A stretch of 64,000 bases of DNA, taken from contig OX375877.1 in NCBI GenBank assembly GCA_947359465.1, forward strand, positions 51,374,744 through 51,438,743. The letters run 5' to 3'. Below, piece by piece: positions 10,708-60,250 of the stretch; within the stretch, counting starts at the first letter, position 1, and each line of letters opens with the position of its first letter. Both the position numbers and the translations under genes were made by a program. This DNA comes from Metellina segmentata (Eukaryota > Arthropoda > Arachnida > Araneae > Tetragnathidae). The notes beneath the pieces were generated by a model. That model was not told the DNA's origin. It worked only from the letters and a program-made list of their open reading frames with translations, and searched no databases.

Positions 10708-12099
10708 CACTCATTGCCATAAAAATTTGTGCACCAAGAAATAATTGTGAGATCGTAACAAAACTTGACATGAAGGTACATGTCGGACAGATATGCAAAT
10801 GAATAGAAATGCAGCGCGATTGCGCTTTGCCACTAGAGGGCATTGAACTCTTGGAGTATAAAACAGGTAAGCAGAGCTTGTTTGAGTGTACTTAATCTTT
10901 TGCAAAGGAAACGCTGAGGTAGACATGCTGCTTCCATCGAAGACAATATGAGCAGCTGTCAGAGTTTGAGAGGTGAAGAATCATCGGGTTGATGAAAGCT
11001 TGGTGGTCAGCCCGGCGAGTAGCTCGTCAAGTAGGCTGTTCTGATTTTACTGTGAGGAGGTGTTGGTATCAGTGGACAGAAGAGATGTCATTTACAAGGC
11101 GACCAGGCTCAGGACGCCCTCGACAGACCAGTCGTCGAGAAGACCGTCACATCATAGGAAACGCACGCGTAGAGCTAACTGCCTCATTGGCCACTAACCA
11201 GACACAAGCAGCACCTTCACTATGGGCCCCTGTGTCTTCCCGAACCATCGCAAGGCGCCTGGCTGAAGGACATCTGGTATCACGGTGGCCATTACGTGTG
11301 CTACCAATGACACCCACCCACCGACGCCTCCGTTTGGAGTGGTGTCGCACATGAAGGGATTGGACTGCAACGGAATGGAACCAGGTCGTCTTCAGCGACG
11401 AATCTAAATTCAATTTGAGCAGTGATGACAATCGTGTTCGTTTGTGGAGGCCCCGTGGTGAACGCCTCAATCCTGCCTTCGCTTTACAGCGACACACCAC
11501 TCCCACAGCTGGTGTGATGGTATGGGGTGCCATTGCTTACGATACACGGTCGCCCCTAATATTGATCCATGGCACAATGACAGCCCAACTGTACGTCCAA
11601 GACATTCTTCAGCCACATGTGATGCCAATCATGACAGGGCTCCCAGGAGCCATTTTTCAACAAGACAATGCTTGGCCACACACAGCAAGGATGTCACAAG
11701 ACTGCCTCCGCCACATTACCACCCTTCCCTGCCCTGCTCGATCCCCAGATTTGTCACCAATCGAGCAAATCTGGGATCATTTGGGACAGCAAGTTGGACA
11801 CCCTACAAGTTTTATCGAACTAGAGGCGCGTTTACAGCAATTGTGGAACGAGATGTCTCGGGACATCATACAGCACTTGTATGCCTCAATGCCCGCTCGT
11901 ATCGCATCGTGCATTTGCGCTAGAGGGGGTCCAACACAGTACTAAAACTTCCGTTCATTTGTACTTTTTCTGCAATAAATGATCCTTTTTCTTTGATTTT
12001 CTAATCACTTACTTATATCAAAGTAGTACTTACATGTGTAAAATTTCGTTTCATTTTGACGACTTTTTCTTGGTGCACAAATTTTTATGGCAATGAGTG
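10708..12099 (+). mobile_element. Tc1-like transposon with intact ends
   Basis: Ends are perfect inverted repeats beginning CACTCATTGCCATAAAAA and running about 31 bases through TTTGTGCACCAAG. TA dinucleotides flank both sides (10706-10707 and 12100-12101), the hallmark target duplication of Tc1/mariner elements. It carries one transposase gene in the same orientation and is inserted within the central part of the 10005-12230 foldback element. Confidence 0.9.
10930..11945 (+). pseudogene. Tc1-like transposase, two nonsense codons
   Basis: One frame reads through almost the whole gene. An N-terminal helix-turn-helix begins with YEQLSEFER, then a TGA at about 10974, then RIIGLMKAWWSARRVARQVG. 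A second TGA at 11352-11354 falls between LRLEWCRT and RDWTATEWNQVVFSDES; both stops look like single substitutions. The GRPR-type motif is RPGSGRPRQTS. Catalytic residues are all present: D in VFSDES, D in FQQDNAWPHTA, E in LSPIEQIWDHLG. The second D and the E are separated by 32 residues, whereas Tc1 itself has 34. The C-terminus ends ARGGPTQY. No in-frame ATG precedes YEQL, so the start is also lost. Inactive, but recently decayed. Confidence 0.85.
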
Positions 12100-12230
12100 T
12101 ATATATAATGCTGCAACATCTGATACTTTATTTTTTCTTGATTGTCTTATTTTTATTTAATTGAATATGGGAAATATCCGTTTTTCATTTGACTTGGAAT
12201 TGTATCTTAGTTATACCATTTCTGAAACTC

Positions 12231-12797
12231 GAAAACATCACACTGACCCATATAACTATTGGCCAATTGCTTGTGCAATCTTTTTGAAAGGATGAATTCC
12301 TGCCTCATTTGTAACCTTAAAATGACTTGGGCTCCATCATGTTTACAAAGCAATTTCAGCAGTGTTGCCTGCGCAATGACAGATAACATTATGTGCCTTG
12401 AAACTCAAGTTTGCCACATTAGAATATTTACTCTTTTTTGAAGTAATGTAGGCTTCTATATACTTATATTGCACACCAATCCTTTCGAAGGCAACATGAA
12501 TCATGGCTGGACATTCAGAATTAGACCACAGCTTTAATATCATTTCAGACTTCTTCTTTAACCTCTCCATTGCGAAAAAAAAATCCAACAATCCTTTCGA
12601 ACGCATGCATTACCTAAAGCAATTCTACAAGTTCTGTGCATGCAGACAAATAGTTTTGTTATACGTATTCATATTCGAATTATTTGTGTCTGTATCGTGT
12701 TTAGAAAACTGCTAAAAATATATGCTCCATTATTAAAGTATTTTTAATTGTTATAAGTATATTTGTGTTATATTTATAATATTTTTTCTTATTACAG
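12231..12797. other. Sequence upstream of first visible PRMT7 exon
   Basis: AT-rich with no recognised gene or repeat. It should be intron if PRMT7 begins further upstream. The expected preceding exon, encoding the conserved YDYHQEIAR-type segment, was looked for here and further upstream and not recognised. Confidence 0.4.
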
Positions 12798-51929
<39,132 letters not shown>

Positions 51930-52079
51930 TTGTACTGAGTATAAAGACATCTGTAAACAACTCATTCCTTCATATGATCATCTAATTTTGTATGATTTAA
52001 ATGTCATTACCAATTCACATTGAAAATGTTTCACTCACATTTTATGAATTGTATATGTATTGCCTTTTTATATACATAA

Positions 52080-52121
52080 AATAAAACATGAATTTTTTGA
52101 AACATTGAATCTTTCAATAAA
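52080..52121 (+). promoter_or_regulatory. PRMT7: Two poly(A) signals for PRMT7
   Basis: AATAAA at 52080-52085 and again at 52116-52121, 151 and 187 bp after the stop codon, just before a SINE insertion. Confidence 0.65.
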
Positions 52122-52171
52122 ATTCAATTTTCATGATGTAAATCAATTTGTTGCTTTTATGTTTCAAAATT

Positions 52172-52385
52172 GCCGACCAACTGGTCTAGTGGTTAAGGTG
52201 TTGGCCTCTGGATCGGAAGGTTCCTGGTTCGAATCCGGGGTCAGGGCATGGATGTAATTGTGCTGTCCTTAGTTAGGGGTAGTGATGGTCGCCCATTGGG
52301 TGCCTCTTCACAAATGACCATCGCTTCCCGGCCTTGCAGTGGCCTATGATTAGCAATCAAGTGCCCACCGTAATTTAAAAAAAAA
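52172..52385 (+). repeat. tRNA-headed SINE, body type B, with 13-bp TSD
   Basis: Head CCGACCAACTGGTCTAGTGG, TTAAGGTGTTGGCCTCTGGA, B box GGTTCCTGGTTCGAATCCGG; body GTGCTGTCCTTAGTTAGGGG to GTGCCCACCGTAATTTAAAA. Perfect flanking repeats ATGTTTCAAAATT at 52159-52171 and 52386-52398 show LINE-type retroposition. Sits directly beyond the PRMT7 poly(A) signals. Confidence 0.85.
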
Positions 52386-52563
52386 ATGTTTCAAAATTTT
52401 AGATGGATATAAATTTTTCTAGTAGTCTTTTGGAGCACACTCCAAGAGAATACGCATGATTCTAAAGGCACAAGTTTTTATTAATGCCATGTATATTTTT
52501 TAATGAATGAATACACCAATGAAAAAAAAAAGTTTAGAAATGTAGCACTTTATAAGGTTAACA

Positions 52564-52880
52564 TCTATATATAAAAAAGATGTGTGTATATTTTCTATAC
52601 AAATCTACACTGTCTGACATATCCACACCAAATTTGGTACACTTATACTTTTAGAACACTGGGGAAAACATAGGCTATTATTTTCCTGTCTTCAGACCAA
52701 TCTGTAGCCATGAAAATTGGCACACAGGAATTCCTAAAACTACCCCTCGAAGCCCCAATTTTAAAATCTAAAGTGTGTTTTCCTGCAGTAAATGGACAAG
52801 GAAAGACGTTCTACAGGGTTTGTGTAATTGAGTTAACACCAGGATATGTTGCAGTCATATTTTAAACCCAAGCAATGCCT
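52564..52880 (+). mobile_element. Helitron-like 5' end (tentative)
   Basis: Starts TCTATATATAAAAAAGATG and continues with ATTTTCTATACAAATCTACA, CACACCAAATTTGGTACACT and GGGGAAAACATAGGCTATTA. This order is one I associate with the 5' region of arthropod Helitrons. The CTRR end and hairpin were not found. Confidence 0.35.
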
Positions 52881-53429
52881 AGTTATTCAGCTGGTTAGAA
52901 ATAAAGAAAAGTAAACCTACCACTTATTTTTGTACTATGCTCTTCAAAACAATTTTTTTGAAGTGTGATTATTAACTTTGACAGAGTTCAATTACTAATA
53001 CATCTCCAAATGATAAATTTAATGTGTGTGCAGGGCTCCTAACAGGTTTCAAGGTCTGAAAAGGTGACTAATTTAGACAAAAAGTGACTAATTGAGTTGA
53101 AAAAGGTGACTAATCGACAAAAAAAAGTGACAAATAACAATAATGTTAAATATATTCAAGTATAAAGATAGAAAATAAAAAGATCCTCCCCAGCCACCCC
53201 TATCTTTTCTTTCCTTGGAAGGATATTTTTATTTTCTTCATTTAAAAAATTTATCATTTTAAAATATTAAAAAAAAAATTGTTTTTAATCGTAACTATGA
53301 TTTTGTTTATTTTTGACACAGCTTGAAGAATTTCTTCCTTTTCTTTGAAAGATTATGTTTCATTTTTTACGTTGAAAAAGTCTGAAATTAATTTTGTATT
53401 TTTCTTCTTAATAGAATAATGTGCATTTT

Positions 53430-54600
53430 TTAAAGTCTGTCTTTGCTGACCAGCATCATCCGAGACTATTGCCGCTCCTTCAATCATTGCCTGTACAAGT
53501 GCTGCTTCCTTAAAATCTTTATTTTTTATATTGCCTTCTTGAGCCTATCATTGGCTTCCTTTAATAATTTTGAAGCACTGTCCAATGCTTTGCTCAACTG
53601 GGTACTTAGGATCAACACCACCAATGTCTCTCAGACTGAAGAACTGGTTCGAGTAAACATCAATAGGCTTCATTCTAGATCCTTCTTCCTCAAATTATCT
53701 TTGAAGTAATTTCCACTCATACAGTAGTATGTCTGTCGGGACATCCCATGGCATTGCTTTTGCAACTTCTAATGCTTGTCGAACACTCTCAACAGGACCA
53801 AGACAGGATAAACTTTTAAGGCGAGATGAACTGAAGGACTTCTTCAAAAGATATTTAACACTGGCAATGTAATGCTTCTGAGACCTTTGAAAAAATAAAT
53901 TCCTTTCCTTCTCTTTGATATTCTGTAGCGCTCTAGAAATTTGATCTCCAATCACAATATCAGCCAGAGACAACAGTTTGTGAGAACATATATCTTCCAA
54001 TTTATCCATTTTCAAAACTCAAATAAATTCCTCTTTGTAGAAGATCTTAAAAAAAATAGTTCTTGTCAACAAGTTGAGCATGAAGGTTTTGTATTAGAGG
54101 TTCCTTTTTCTGAAGAAATTCGGTCACACAATTAAATATACTTGCACTTGATACGACAAATATCACCTCAGCATTCATAGTTTCTCTTCTAAGTAAATGA
54201 ACAATTTTTTTGTAGCCTGGTTTTTGTATCATTTTTGGCTTCTTTATTGGAATGTAGTCAAAGAAATACTTTCTAACTGCAATTCACTGTTCAAGCAACC
54301 TTTCAGCAGCTGGCTTTAGGCTTAGCCACCTGCTTGATGAAATGGTGAGTGGGAAGTTTCAAGTCTTCTTGAATTTGTTTGTATGTTGACCAATGCTTAG
54401 GCCACTGATTAAAAAAATCTGTGAATAGTAAAAACTAGTTCAGACACATCTTTTCCAAACTCTTTTAGACGTTTAAGAAAAGCATTATGTATTGTGTGAA
54501 TATTACATGTCCCAATGTTAATTAGTTCCTTTTTTCGGGTAGAAAGTAATGAGTCATTAATCTTTTTAAAAACTGACTTTCACTAAAAAACTCAAGAATT
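53430..54600 (-). pseudogene. hAT transposase, degraded
   Basis: Minus strand, in fragments from high to low coordinate: KRLKEFGKDVSELVFTIHRF (about 54490-54430), HWSTYKQIQEDLKLPTHH, NAEVIFVVSSASIFNCV with PLIQNLHAQLVD (about 54180-54070), KMDKLEDICSHKLLSLADIV (from 54013), SVKYLLKKSF, VAKAMPWDVPTDILLYEWK (about 53765-53710), then VYSNQFFSLRDIGGVDPKYP (about 53640-53590) and ANDRLKKA, KDFKEAALVQAMIEGAAIV (about 53540-53450). The order (FTxHRFFK, PLVxxLYDxL, LPxDxxxLxEWxLLQ, DVYW-x-x-FFxLR, ANERLKKA) matches a hAT subgroup common in arthropods. The conserved HGNADVERGFS block is missing and there are several stops and frameshifts. Confidence 0.7.
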
Positions 54601-54609
54601 CATAACAAT

Positions 54610-55299
54610 CAACTTTGATGATAACAGATTGCGATTTTCAATACATTCGCAACGCTCTTTCAATATTTAACCCTCTGGATACGGAGACGGTCGAAATTTT
54701 TGCATTGTCTGGTTACGGAGGGGGTTGGAATCTTTCAGATTTCAAACTCTTGAAGAAACGGCTGAATTCCATTAAGACTTCCATACCCTCATTTCTGTGC
54801 CACAAGGAGAGCAGTGCGTGAATAACCTCCGTTCCGTAGACAGGAATGTCGGGGTTCTCGATGGGGAGCTTCGAGCGCTTAGAATGTGTGAGAGGTTGAT
54901 GATCTATCCCCTTAAAAACTTTGCCGAAGAAATCTTCGAGTGTAAATTATCATACATATTGAAGATTCCGCCGTCCTTTCAGAGTTTACCTGCGACGTAT
55001 CTATACCTTCTAGACATAAACAGACCCACAATAGAAACGGCAACATGTGATGACAAAGGTACTAAAGGCATTACCTCTCCTCCTGGGAGAAAGCCGCCCC
55101 CAAGAGGAGAGGCCGGTTCAGCCGTGTTTCAGTTTGCTGCTTCTTTTGGCTGTTTCCGTAACACGAAGGTCGTAGCCGCTCCGTATGCTGAGGTTTAATG
55201 TTGAGTTAATATCAACTTGATCTGTCTGGTCTCTTGACCTCTCCATTCTTGTCTTATACCAGAATCCGAAAATAAAACGGGTATGTTGGGACGGCCCTC
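54610..55299. other. GC-richer unidentified insert with open frames
   Basis: Visibly richer in G and C than its surroundings and unlike the hAT remnant around it. The + strand has two overlapping open stretches: 54615-54821 (CDFQYIRNALSIFNPLDTET, EIFALSGYGGGWNLSDFKLL) and 54797-55198 (LMIYPLKNFAEEIFECKLSY, SLPATYLYLLDINRP, SPPGRKPPPRGEAGSAVF). The minus strand also has an open protein-like stretch (IPVYGTEVIHALLSLWHRNE, GMEVLMEFSRFFKSLKSE). I recognise neither, and the coding strand cannot be decided. No splice sites or own ends are evident. Confidence 0.3.
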
Positions 55300-55540
55300 A
55301 GATCTGTGTAAGGAGGATGTTATCCCCCTTTAAAGTGACCACTGGCATCGATCACCATTTACAAGCTGTCAGCGTCTGACCTTCTAGAGGGTTCCTCCTT
55401 TTGTTCGATCCTGTCGACCGGTGATATCTCTCTCGCGCCAAATGATATGCCACACAATACTATGAAAGAAAAGCGTCAGTCACAAATGCCACTCAAGGTT
55501 CTATTGCTCAAGTTAGGTAATTACGTAAGAGGGATCGAAT
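55300..55540 (+). repeat. Repeat R, copy 3
   Basis: AGATCTGTGTA, GTTATCCCCCTTTAAAGTGA, GCATCGATCACC, CTGACCTTCTAGAGGGTTCC, GATATCTCTCTCGCGCCAAA, ACACAATACTATGAAAGAAA follow the order of copies 1 and 2. It retains the unoccupied TTCTAGAG site. Confidence 0.65.
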
Positions 55541-55889
55541 ATGCTTCCCTTAAACTTCGACACTTCGCCTTACGGATAGCCTTTTCTCGTGGGAAAATTT
55601 CCAGAACTTGCTGCTAATACACAGCGGGCAACATGAAGTATACTTTTACAGCTCAAACGGTACGTTTTTGAATCCATTCTTGCTTTGGAACGTAGCGTGC
55701 ATTTCGAAATTTAATTCGTGCAAACCCTGTTTTTTTTAGAGGAAATATGAATTTTTTTAATTGCACACTAAAACTTTTTCTTCTCTAAATGGAATTTAGG
55801 AACTTAAAACCCCTGAAAAGGTGACAAAATGTCAAAAAGTGACAAAAAATAAAAAGGTGACGTGTTAGGAGCCCTGATGTGTGTGCTAC

Positions 55890-56990
55890 ACAACTAACTA
55901 TAGCAATAATATGAGGGCATGTGTTACTAATATCTCTGGACTTCACCATGGCAGTAGCATTATCAGCAAGTTTTAAAAAAATGTCTTTCAATAAAAACTA
56001 ACATAAATTTGCATCAAACAGTGCGTATATTGTGAATGATACATAAGAACTTAAGGTTCATTTTATCAATCAATAAATTAATTTCCTGAAAAATGGTTTT
56101 AAATAGAGCATTCTTTGCTAACACTAATTTTACATGTGGCATTCTGTTCATAGTGCAGTTTCTAGAATTATAAAGAGGTTTTGAAAATTTACCAGGACGA
56201 ATGTTATGCACCGTTTGTGACTCATTTCAAAATGGAACTATGAATATATTTTTTTTAAATAATTGTCTGGAAATTGGATCAATGCCATTTGTGTTTACAT
56301 TGTAGTGAGTCTTGATTTAAAAGAATTTCAATGAGGAAATAAGAAAAATGTTTAACATTAAATGTGCGACATTCCTCACTTATCACCAGCGAAACTTTAA
56401 TTTAGAGAAAAATTTTACTGATTCATGTTGTCCATCACAAGTAATGAGTCAACAGGTTGAGTTCTCGGATGATTCCGAGTAAGACTATCTGATGGTAATG
56501 CGCTTGATGACTGGAAAATAAAATGGACGAATTCGTCTGAAGAATCGAACAGTTAAAGGAAGCTGCATACCTATTTAATAAAAATAATCACAAACAGCAT
56601 CAACATGATGTTTATTCCACATTTGAAAATTCAGTCTCTGCAAGTGCAGTCTCTCACTGCCTGGGCATACTTGCCAACTTCGAAAACTGCATCAGTAAAA
56701 CTTGTGCCGTATGCCCCTTGCCTTAAAACACAACATGAATTAATGTGTATATGTCACAATAACAAGTATTTGTATTTAAAATACATAAGTAAAATTCACA
56801 TTTTTACCAACTACCTATCAGAAACCTTGTAAAGCAGTGTTTTAATTCCAAACTGAACACCCCCACTGTAAAAAAACATTCTTTACGAGTACGTGCACAT
56901 TGCATCCGAAACACATACCATTTAAACTTGTGTCAGGAATCATTGGTGTTCATAAAGCTTATTTACAAATAGATGAAAGGGAAAAAAAAT
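55890..56990. other. Intergenic AT-rich stretch
   Basis: No gene or repeat recognised. Confidence 0.4.
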
Positions 56991-56999
56991 CAATGTTCT

Positions 57000-57640
57000 A
57001 TTTACAAAGTTGTTTTATTTAGTGTTTTATCCAGAAGACTGGACTGCTGAAAATTTCAATGAAGCTGCACTAGCTTTTTTGGCCTTTAACTCGCACTGAA
57101 TTTTTGCTCAAAACAAGGTTTGGGGTTTTGTGTCTTCCAGAATAGAAAGCATAATTTTGGACAATCTAGTGAATTTTAGAAGTCCATCAGCTCCTCTCAT
57201 TTTACCTACTTCAACCCACTGAACATCAATATGGTCATGTCCTTCTATTATCACATGAATAAATCTTCCAGCTGAAGACAACAATACTCCTTTTCCAACT
57301 CATCCATTGCTTAGTCTTTGCACTCAAGTACGATAGAAAATTTTAGTGGATGGTTGAGAGAATGAAATATTTTGACTGCTCAATCGAAATATTAAAAATC
57401 CATGAGTCAGTTAAATTAAGTGGAAATCCGTAAAAGTTAGCAAGTATGTCTTCGTGATATGTGCATCATTGGCAAAACTTTTCTCTAGCCAAAAATAGTG
57501 CACGGATATCTGTTGGCGAAAGACCTGAACAGCTGATTTCATCTCCAAAATAATCTGCTGCTCATCTATCAGTGCAATATGGAATTTGGCAATGAGGAAC
57601 TTGCACCAGTGAGGAAAATGCACATTTCTGTCAAAATGTT
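57000..57640 (-). pseudogene. hAT transposase C-terminal remnant
   Basis: Minus-strand pieces: FHIALIDEQQIILEMKSAVQ (about 57590-57530), FWLEKSFANDAHI, then after breaks GRFIHVIIEGHDHIDVQWVE, VGKMRGADGLLKFTRLSKIM (about 57240-57170) and a lysine/alanine-rich tail KAKKASAALLKF-like near 57080. The D-x-x-WVEVGK-x-x-x-x-DGxxKFxxLSKxM pattern followed by a short conserved block is that of a hAT C-terminal region. Degraded; ends not located. Confidence 0.4.
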
Positions 57641-57649
57641 CAAAAACGA

Positions 57650-60010
57650 CAATTAAAACCCATAAAATGGACTTAATTAAAATTTCAAGTTTTAAATTAC
57701 CGAAAAGTATGGCAAAAGCACGACCTCAAAACGCTAATTGACGTCATTGTGCACCATGATGTAATGTTTACGTTTGTCTAGCGAGTTGAAATTTCACATT
57801 GCTTGCTCTTTTAATTTTTAAACAATCAATTTAAAGTTTTTTCTTGCTAACATGGACATCATAAACAGACCATCATGGGGCATAGTGTCGTCACAAAAAG
57901 CGGCGTAGGAAAACTAGCGTTTTTAAAATGAAGTAAATAGTACAAACTTAAAATTTTTTTTTTTTTACCTTTTTGGGTTATAAAAGTAAAGAAAGATACT
58001 TTCCATCATATTTTTTCATTTTCTATATTATAAAAATATAAATTAAAAAATGTGCAAGTTCCTTATTGTCTTGAAACAATACACTGTCTATCAACTAGTT
58101 TTGGCAAATGTAGCTTTGATGTACGGCTCTAAAATGGGAACAGTACTGTATGCGTGAAAAGTCGTGTGTTGCAACTGTTTTTCTGATGAATTTCAGAATA
58201 AGAAACATCCAGAAGATAAATATTGCATTGTGTGTGCAGGTATACCAAGGGGGAGTCTGCAATGCCAAAATCCTTTGGTGCTGGACCAGTGTAACTTTGG
58301 ATTGCATAAAGTTACGGCTGCGTAAGTGATGTAATTCGAAAGTTACCATTACAGGCATTTAATCTATACAATTATCCTTCATTCTTAATATAGACTTGAA
58401 TCGTTCAAACTTCCAGTGTCTGCTTCATTTATCCACCAATTTAATCAAGTATTTCCATCAAAACTATTTGTGCCCCTACACAACCTACCAATTTTTGTGT
58501 ATTTGCTGCATGTGTGCACAGTACCAATCAGCTGATATGTTTTAACTCCATGGAAGGAATAAGTGGTGAATGATATTGGCATGAGGCCATCATACACTGA
58601 GAATTACCTTCATTAAGCGTAGAGGTAGGTAGCTGTCAGCTAGCTTTTAGAAAATACAAAACTTCCTCAACAAACTCCACCAACCACATTACCATGACAT
58701 TAAGGGGTAGCTTTGGAGTCATTTGTACAGCTTCAACCCTTAACTATTGAGCCCCATGTCCCTTTCTCATTCTGTAACACTACATTGCAGAATTATTTCC
58801 TGCTTGCTTCTGTACAGAACAGATCATATGTCTCGGCCTTGTTCTGATCAATAGGTTACCATGACACTCACTCATCAAGATTTCTTATCTATCCTATTTG
58901 TTGCGAAATGGCTGGAAATGATGTATGGTGTCTTCGTCCCAAAAACGGTACAAATCATTCACAAGGAGAAGATAACCAACAGCTAAGATAATTTCGTTCT
59001 TATTATTCCGAGAACAAGAATATATATACACTATTTACACCATCGTTTCAACATATTCCCATGCATCAAAATATGTATATCACAAGCCAGCCTGGGGGAA
59101 CAACCTCAACTGTTGCTTCTAGTTCTCTCGTCTCCCCAATGGCCTCTGCCGTAGTTTTTAAAATCGACCAACTGCAAAAGTCAGATTCTGAAAGAACACC
59201 ACCTGCAGAGGACGCTTCTATTTTCACCTGCTCTTAAGTCGTAAAGCGTACGACACAAGGACAGCAGCTGGCGGCAAAATACAACCAATCAGAATACATT
59301 TGGCATTCTGATGATAGTTTTCTTTTTCCGGACAGAGTACCTTGCGATGTCATAGGTGCACGGTAATAGATGAAGGGCAATGGCGGTGGATTCAATATTA
59401 TTTCAGGCTCATACCTCCTGGTGTCTAAATCTTTTCAAATTAACAACAAATGATCTCATTTGGAAATAGTTTCTCTACCCCAAATGCTTTTGATGCAGTC
59501 ATTGCAGATTTCCTCAATTTAAAATCAAAACTCATCTTCAGTTGACTTGGTTTCATGGCTGACTGTTAATGGTTTTCACTTTTTAATGTTCATTGAAAGC
59601 AACATTTGCTATCATTGCATCAAAAACTTGCATGAGCTGCAACTCTTGCTTTCCTCTTAGCAAACAGAATTTGCAATGCCTGTCATTTGTAGCAACCCAA
59701 TAAATTACCAACTCCAGAAGATACTGTCACTTAAATACAAGGTGAAAGATCTGAAGAAAATTGAAGTTAGTAAAAATAGTGAGGATTTGGAACAGATTGC
59801 CCATCTAAATACTCTTGAAATACAGTTTCAATGCTAAGTTAAAGTAATGCAAAAGTGTTTAATAATGTAGGGTTAAAAAATTTTGTTTTTGTAATATCTT
59901 AAGGTGAAATTCCAATGTGACGGCTGAAACAACTACAACAGCACAATCCAAGTTACCAGTTCAACTTTTCCACAAGTTTTAGTCACTATGTGAATTTTAT
60001 GGAGGATACA
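57650..60010. other. Intergenic, no recognised gene
   Basis: Mostly AT-rich. A GC-richer patch at about 59080-59420 (GCCTGGGGGAACAACC to TAATAGATGAAGGGC) could be a repeat. A minus-strand open stretch at 58095-58358 has no recognisable motif. Confidence 0.35.
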
Positions 60011-60250
60011 TTGTTGTTGGAATTTTATCTTCTTAAGGAAGAGTTATTAACTAAAAGGCAGTTAAAAACGAATTGAGCCTCATCCGAGACAAGGTTTTCA
60101 AAATATTCTTATAGACATCTTTTGAAGAATGATTCAGTGTTTAGAAAACTTTTCCGTTTGAATACTGACCAGTTTAATTACGTTTTGTCAATTATTGAAA
60201 GTGAACTAATAAGTGTCTTGTGGTTATTTCAATGACCTAGCAGCTTCTAT
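60010..60250 (+). pseudogene. Possible Harbinger-type nuclease N-terminal fragment
   Basis: The + strand reads FYLLKEELL, then RFSKYSYRHLLKNDSVFRKL and FRLNTDQFNYVLSIIESELI. The F-R-x-F-R-x-x-x-x-x-F-x-x-L-L-x-x-V/I-x-x-x-I pattern is the usual start of HARBI1/PIF-type transposases. One stop lies upstream and the catalytic part is absent. Tentative. Confidence 0.3.

Larger units (their letters stand above)
10005..12230. mobile_element. Foldback/MITE-like element with ~125-bp inverted repeats
   Basis: The left arm (about 10005-10143, beginning AGTTTCAGAAATGG and ending in a TA run after GTTGCAGCATTATA) is matched by its reverse complement at about 12105-12230 (TATAATGCTGCAAC through CATTTCTGAAACT) with only a few mismatches over about 125 bp. 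The original central part seems to have been the TA-rich stretch; the inside is now filled by an LTR-like block, a short hairpin and a Tc1-like transposon. No own coding capacity. A family name could not be assigned. Confidence 0.7.
53031..55876 (-). mobile_element. hAT-like element, ends CAGGGCTCCTAAC, 9-bp flanking repeat
   Basis: Left end CAGGGCTCCTAAC, right end GTTAGGAGCCCTG; both have several AAAGGTGAC-type subterminal repeats in inverted orientation. Flanks are perfect 9-bp direct repeats ATGTGTGTG (53022-53030, 55877-55885); hAT usually gives 8 bp, and one extra base may be slippage in the TG repeat. The interior holds a degraded minus-strand hAT transposase, a GC-richer unidentified block (54610-55299) and a copy of repeat R (55300-55540). 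Confidence 0.75.

Noticed and set aside
11147..11923. Open frames at 11147-11533 (-) and 11522-11923 (+)
   Set aside because: Out-of-frame shadows of the GC-rich Tc1 transposase.
12207..12715. Upstream PRMT7 exon candidate in the open frames at 12.2-12.7 kb
   Set aside because: None encodes the expected YDYHQE-type segment or ends with a donor in the required phase.
52172..52240. tRNA gene
   Set aside because: A- and B-box-like words are present, but there is no closing acceptor stem, the block continues into a SINE body, and several copies with target duplications exist.
57411..57623. 70-codon minus-strand frame as a host gene
   Set aside because: Adjacent minus-strand pieces read as a hAT C-terminus, so a transposon remnant is the simpler reading.
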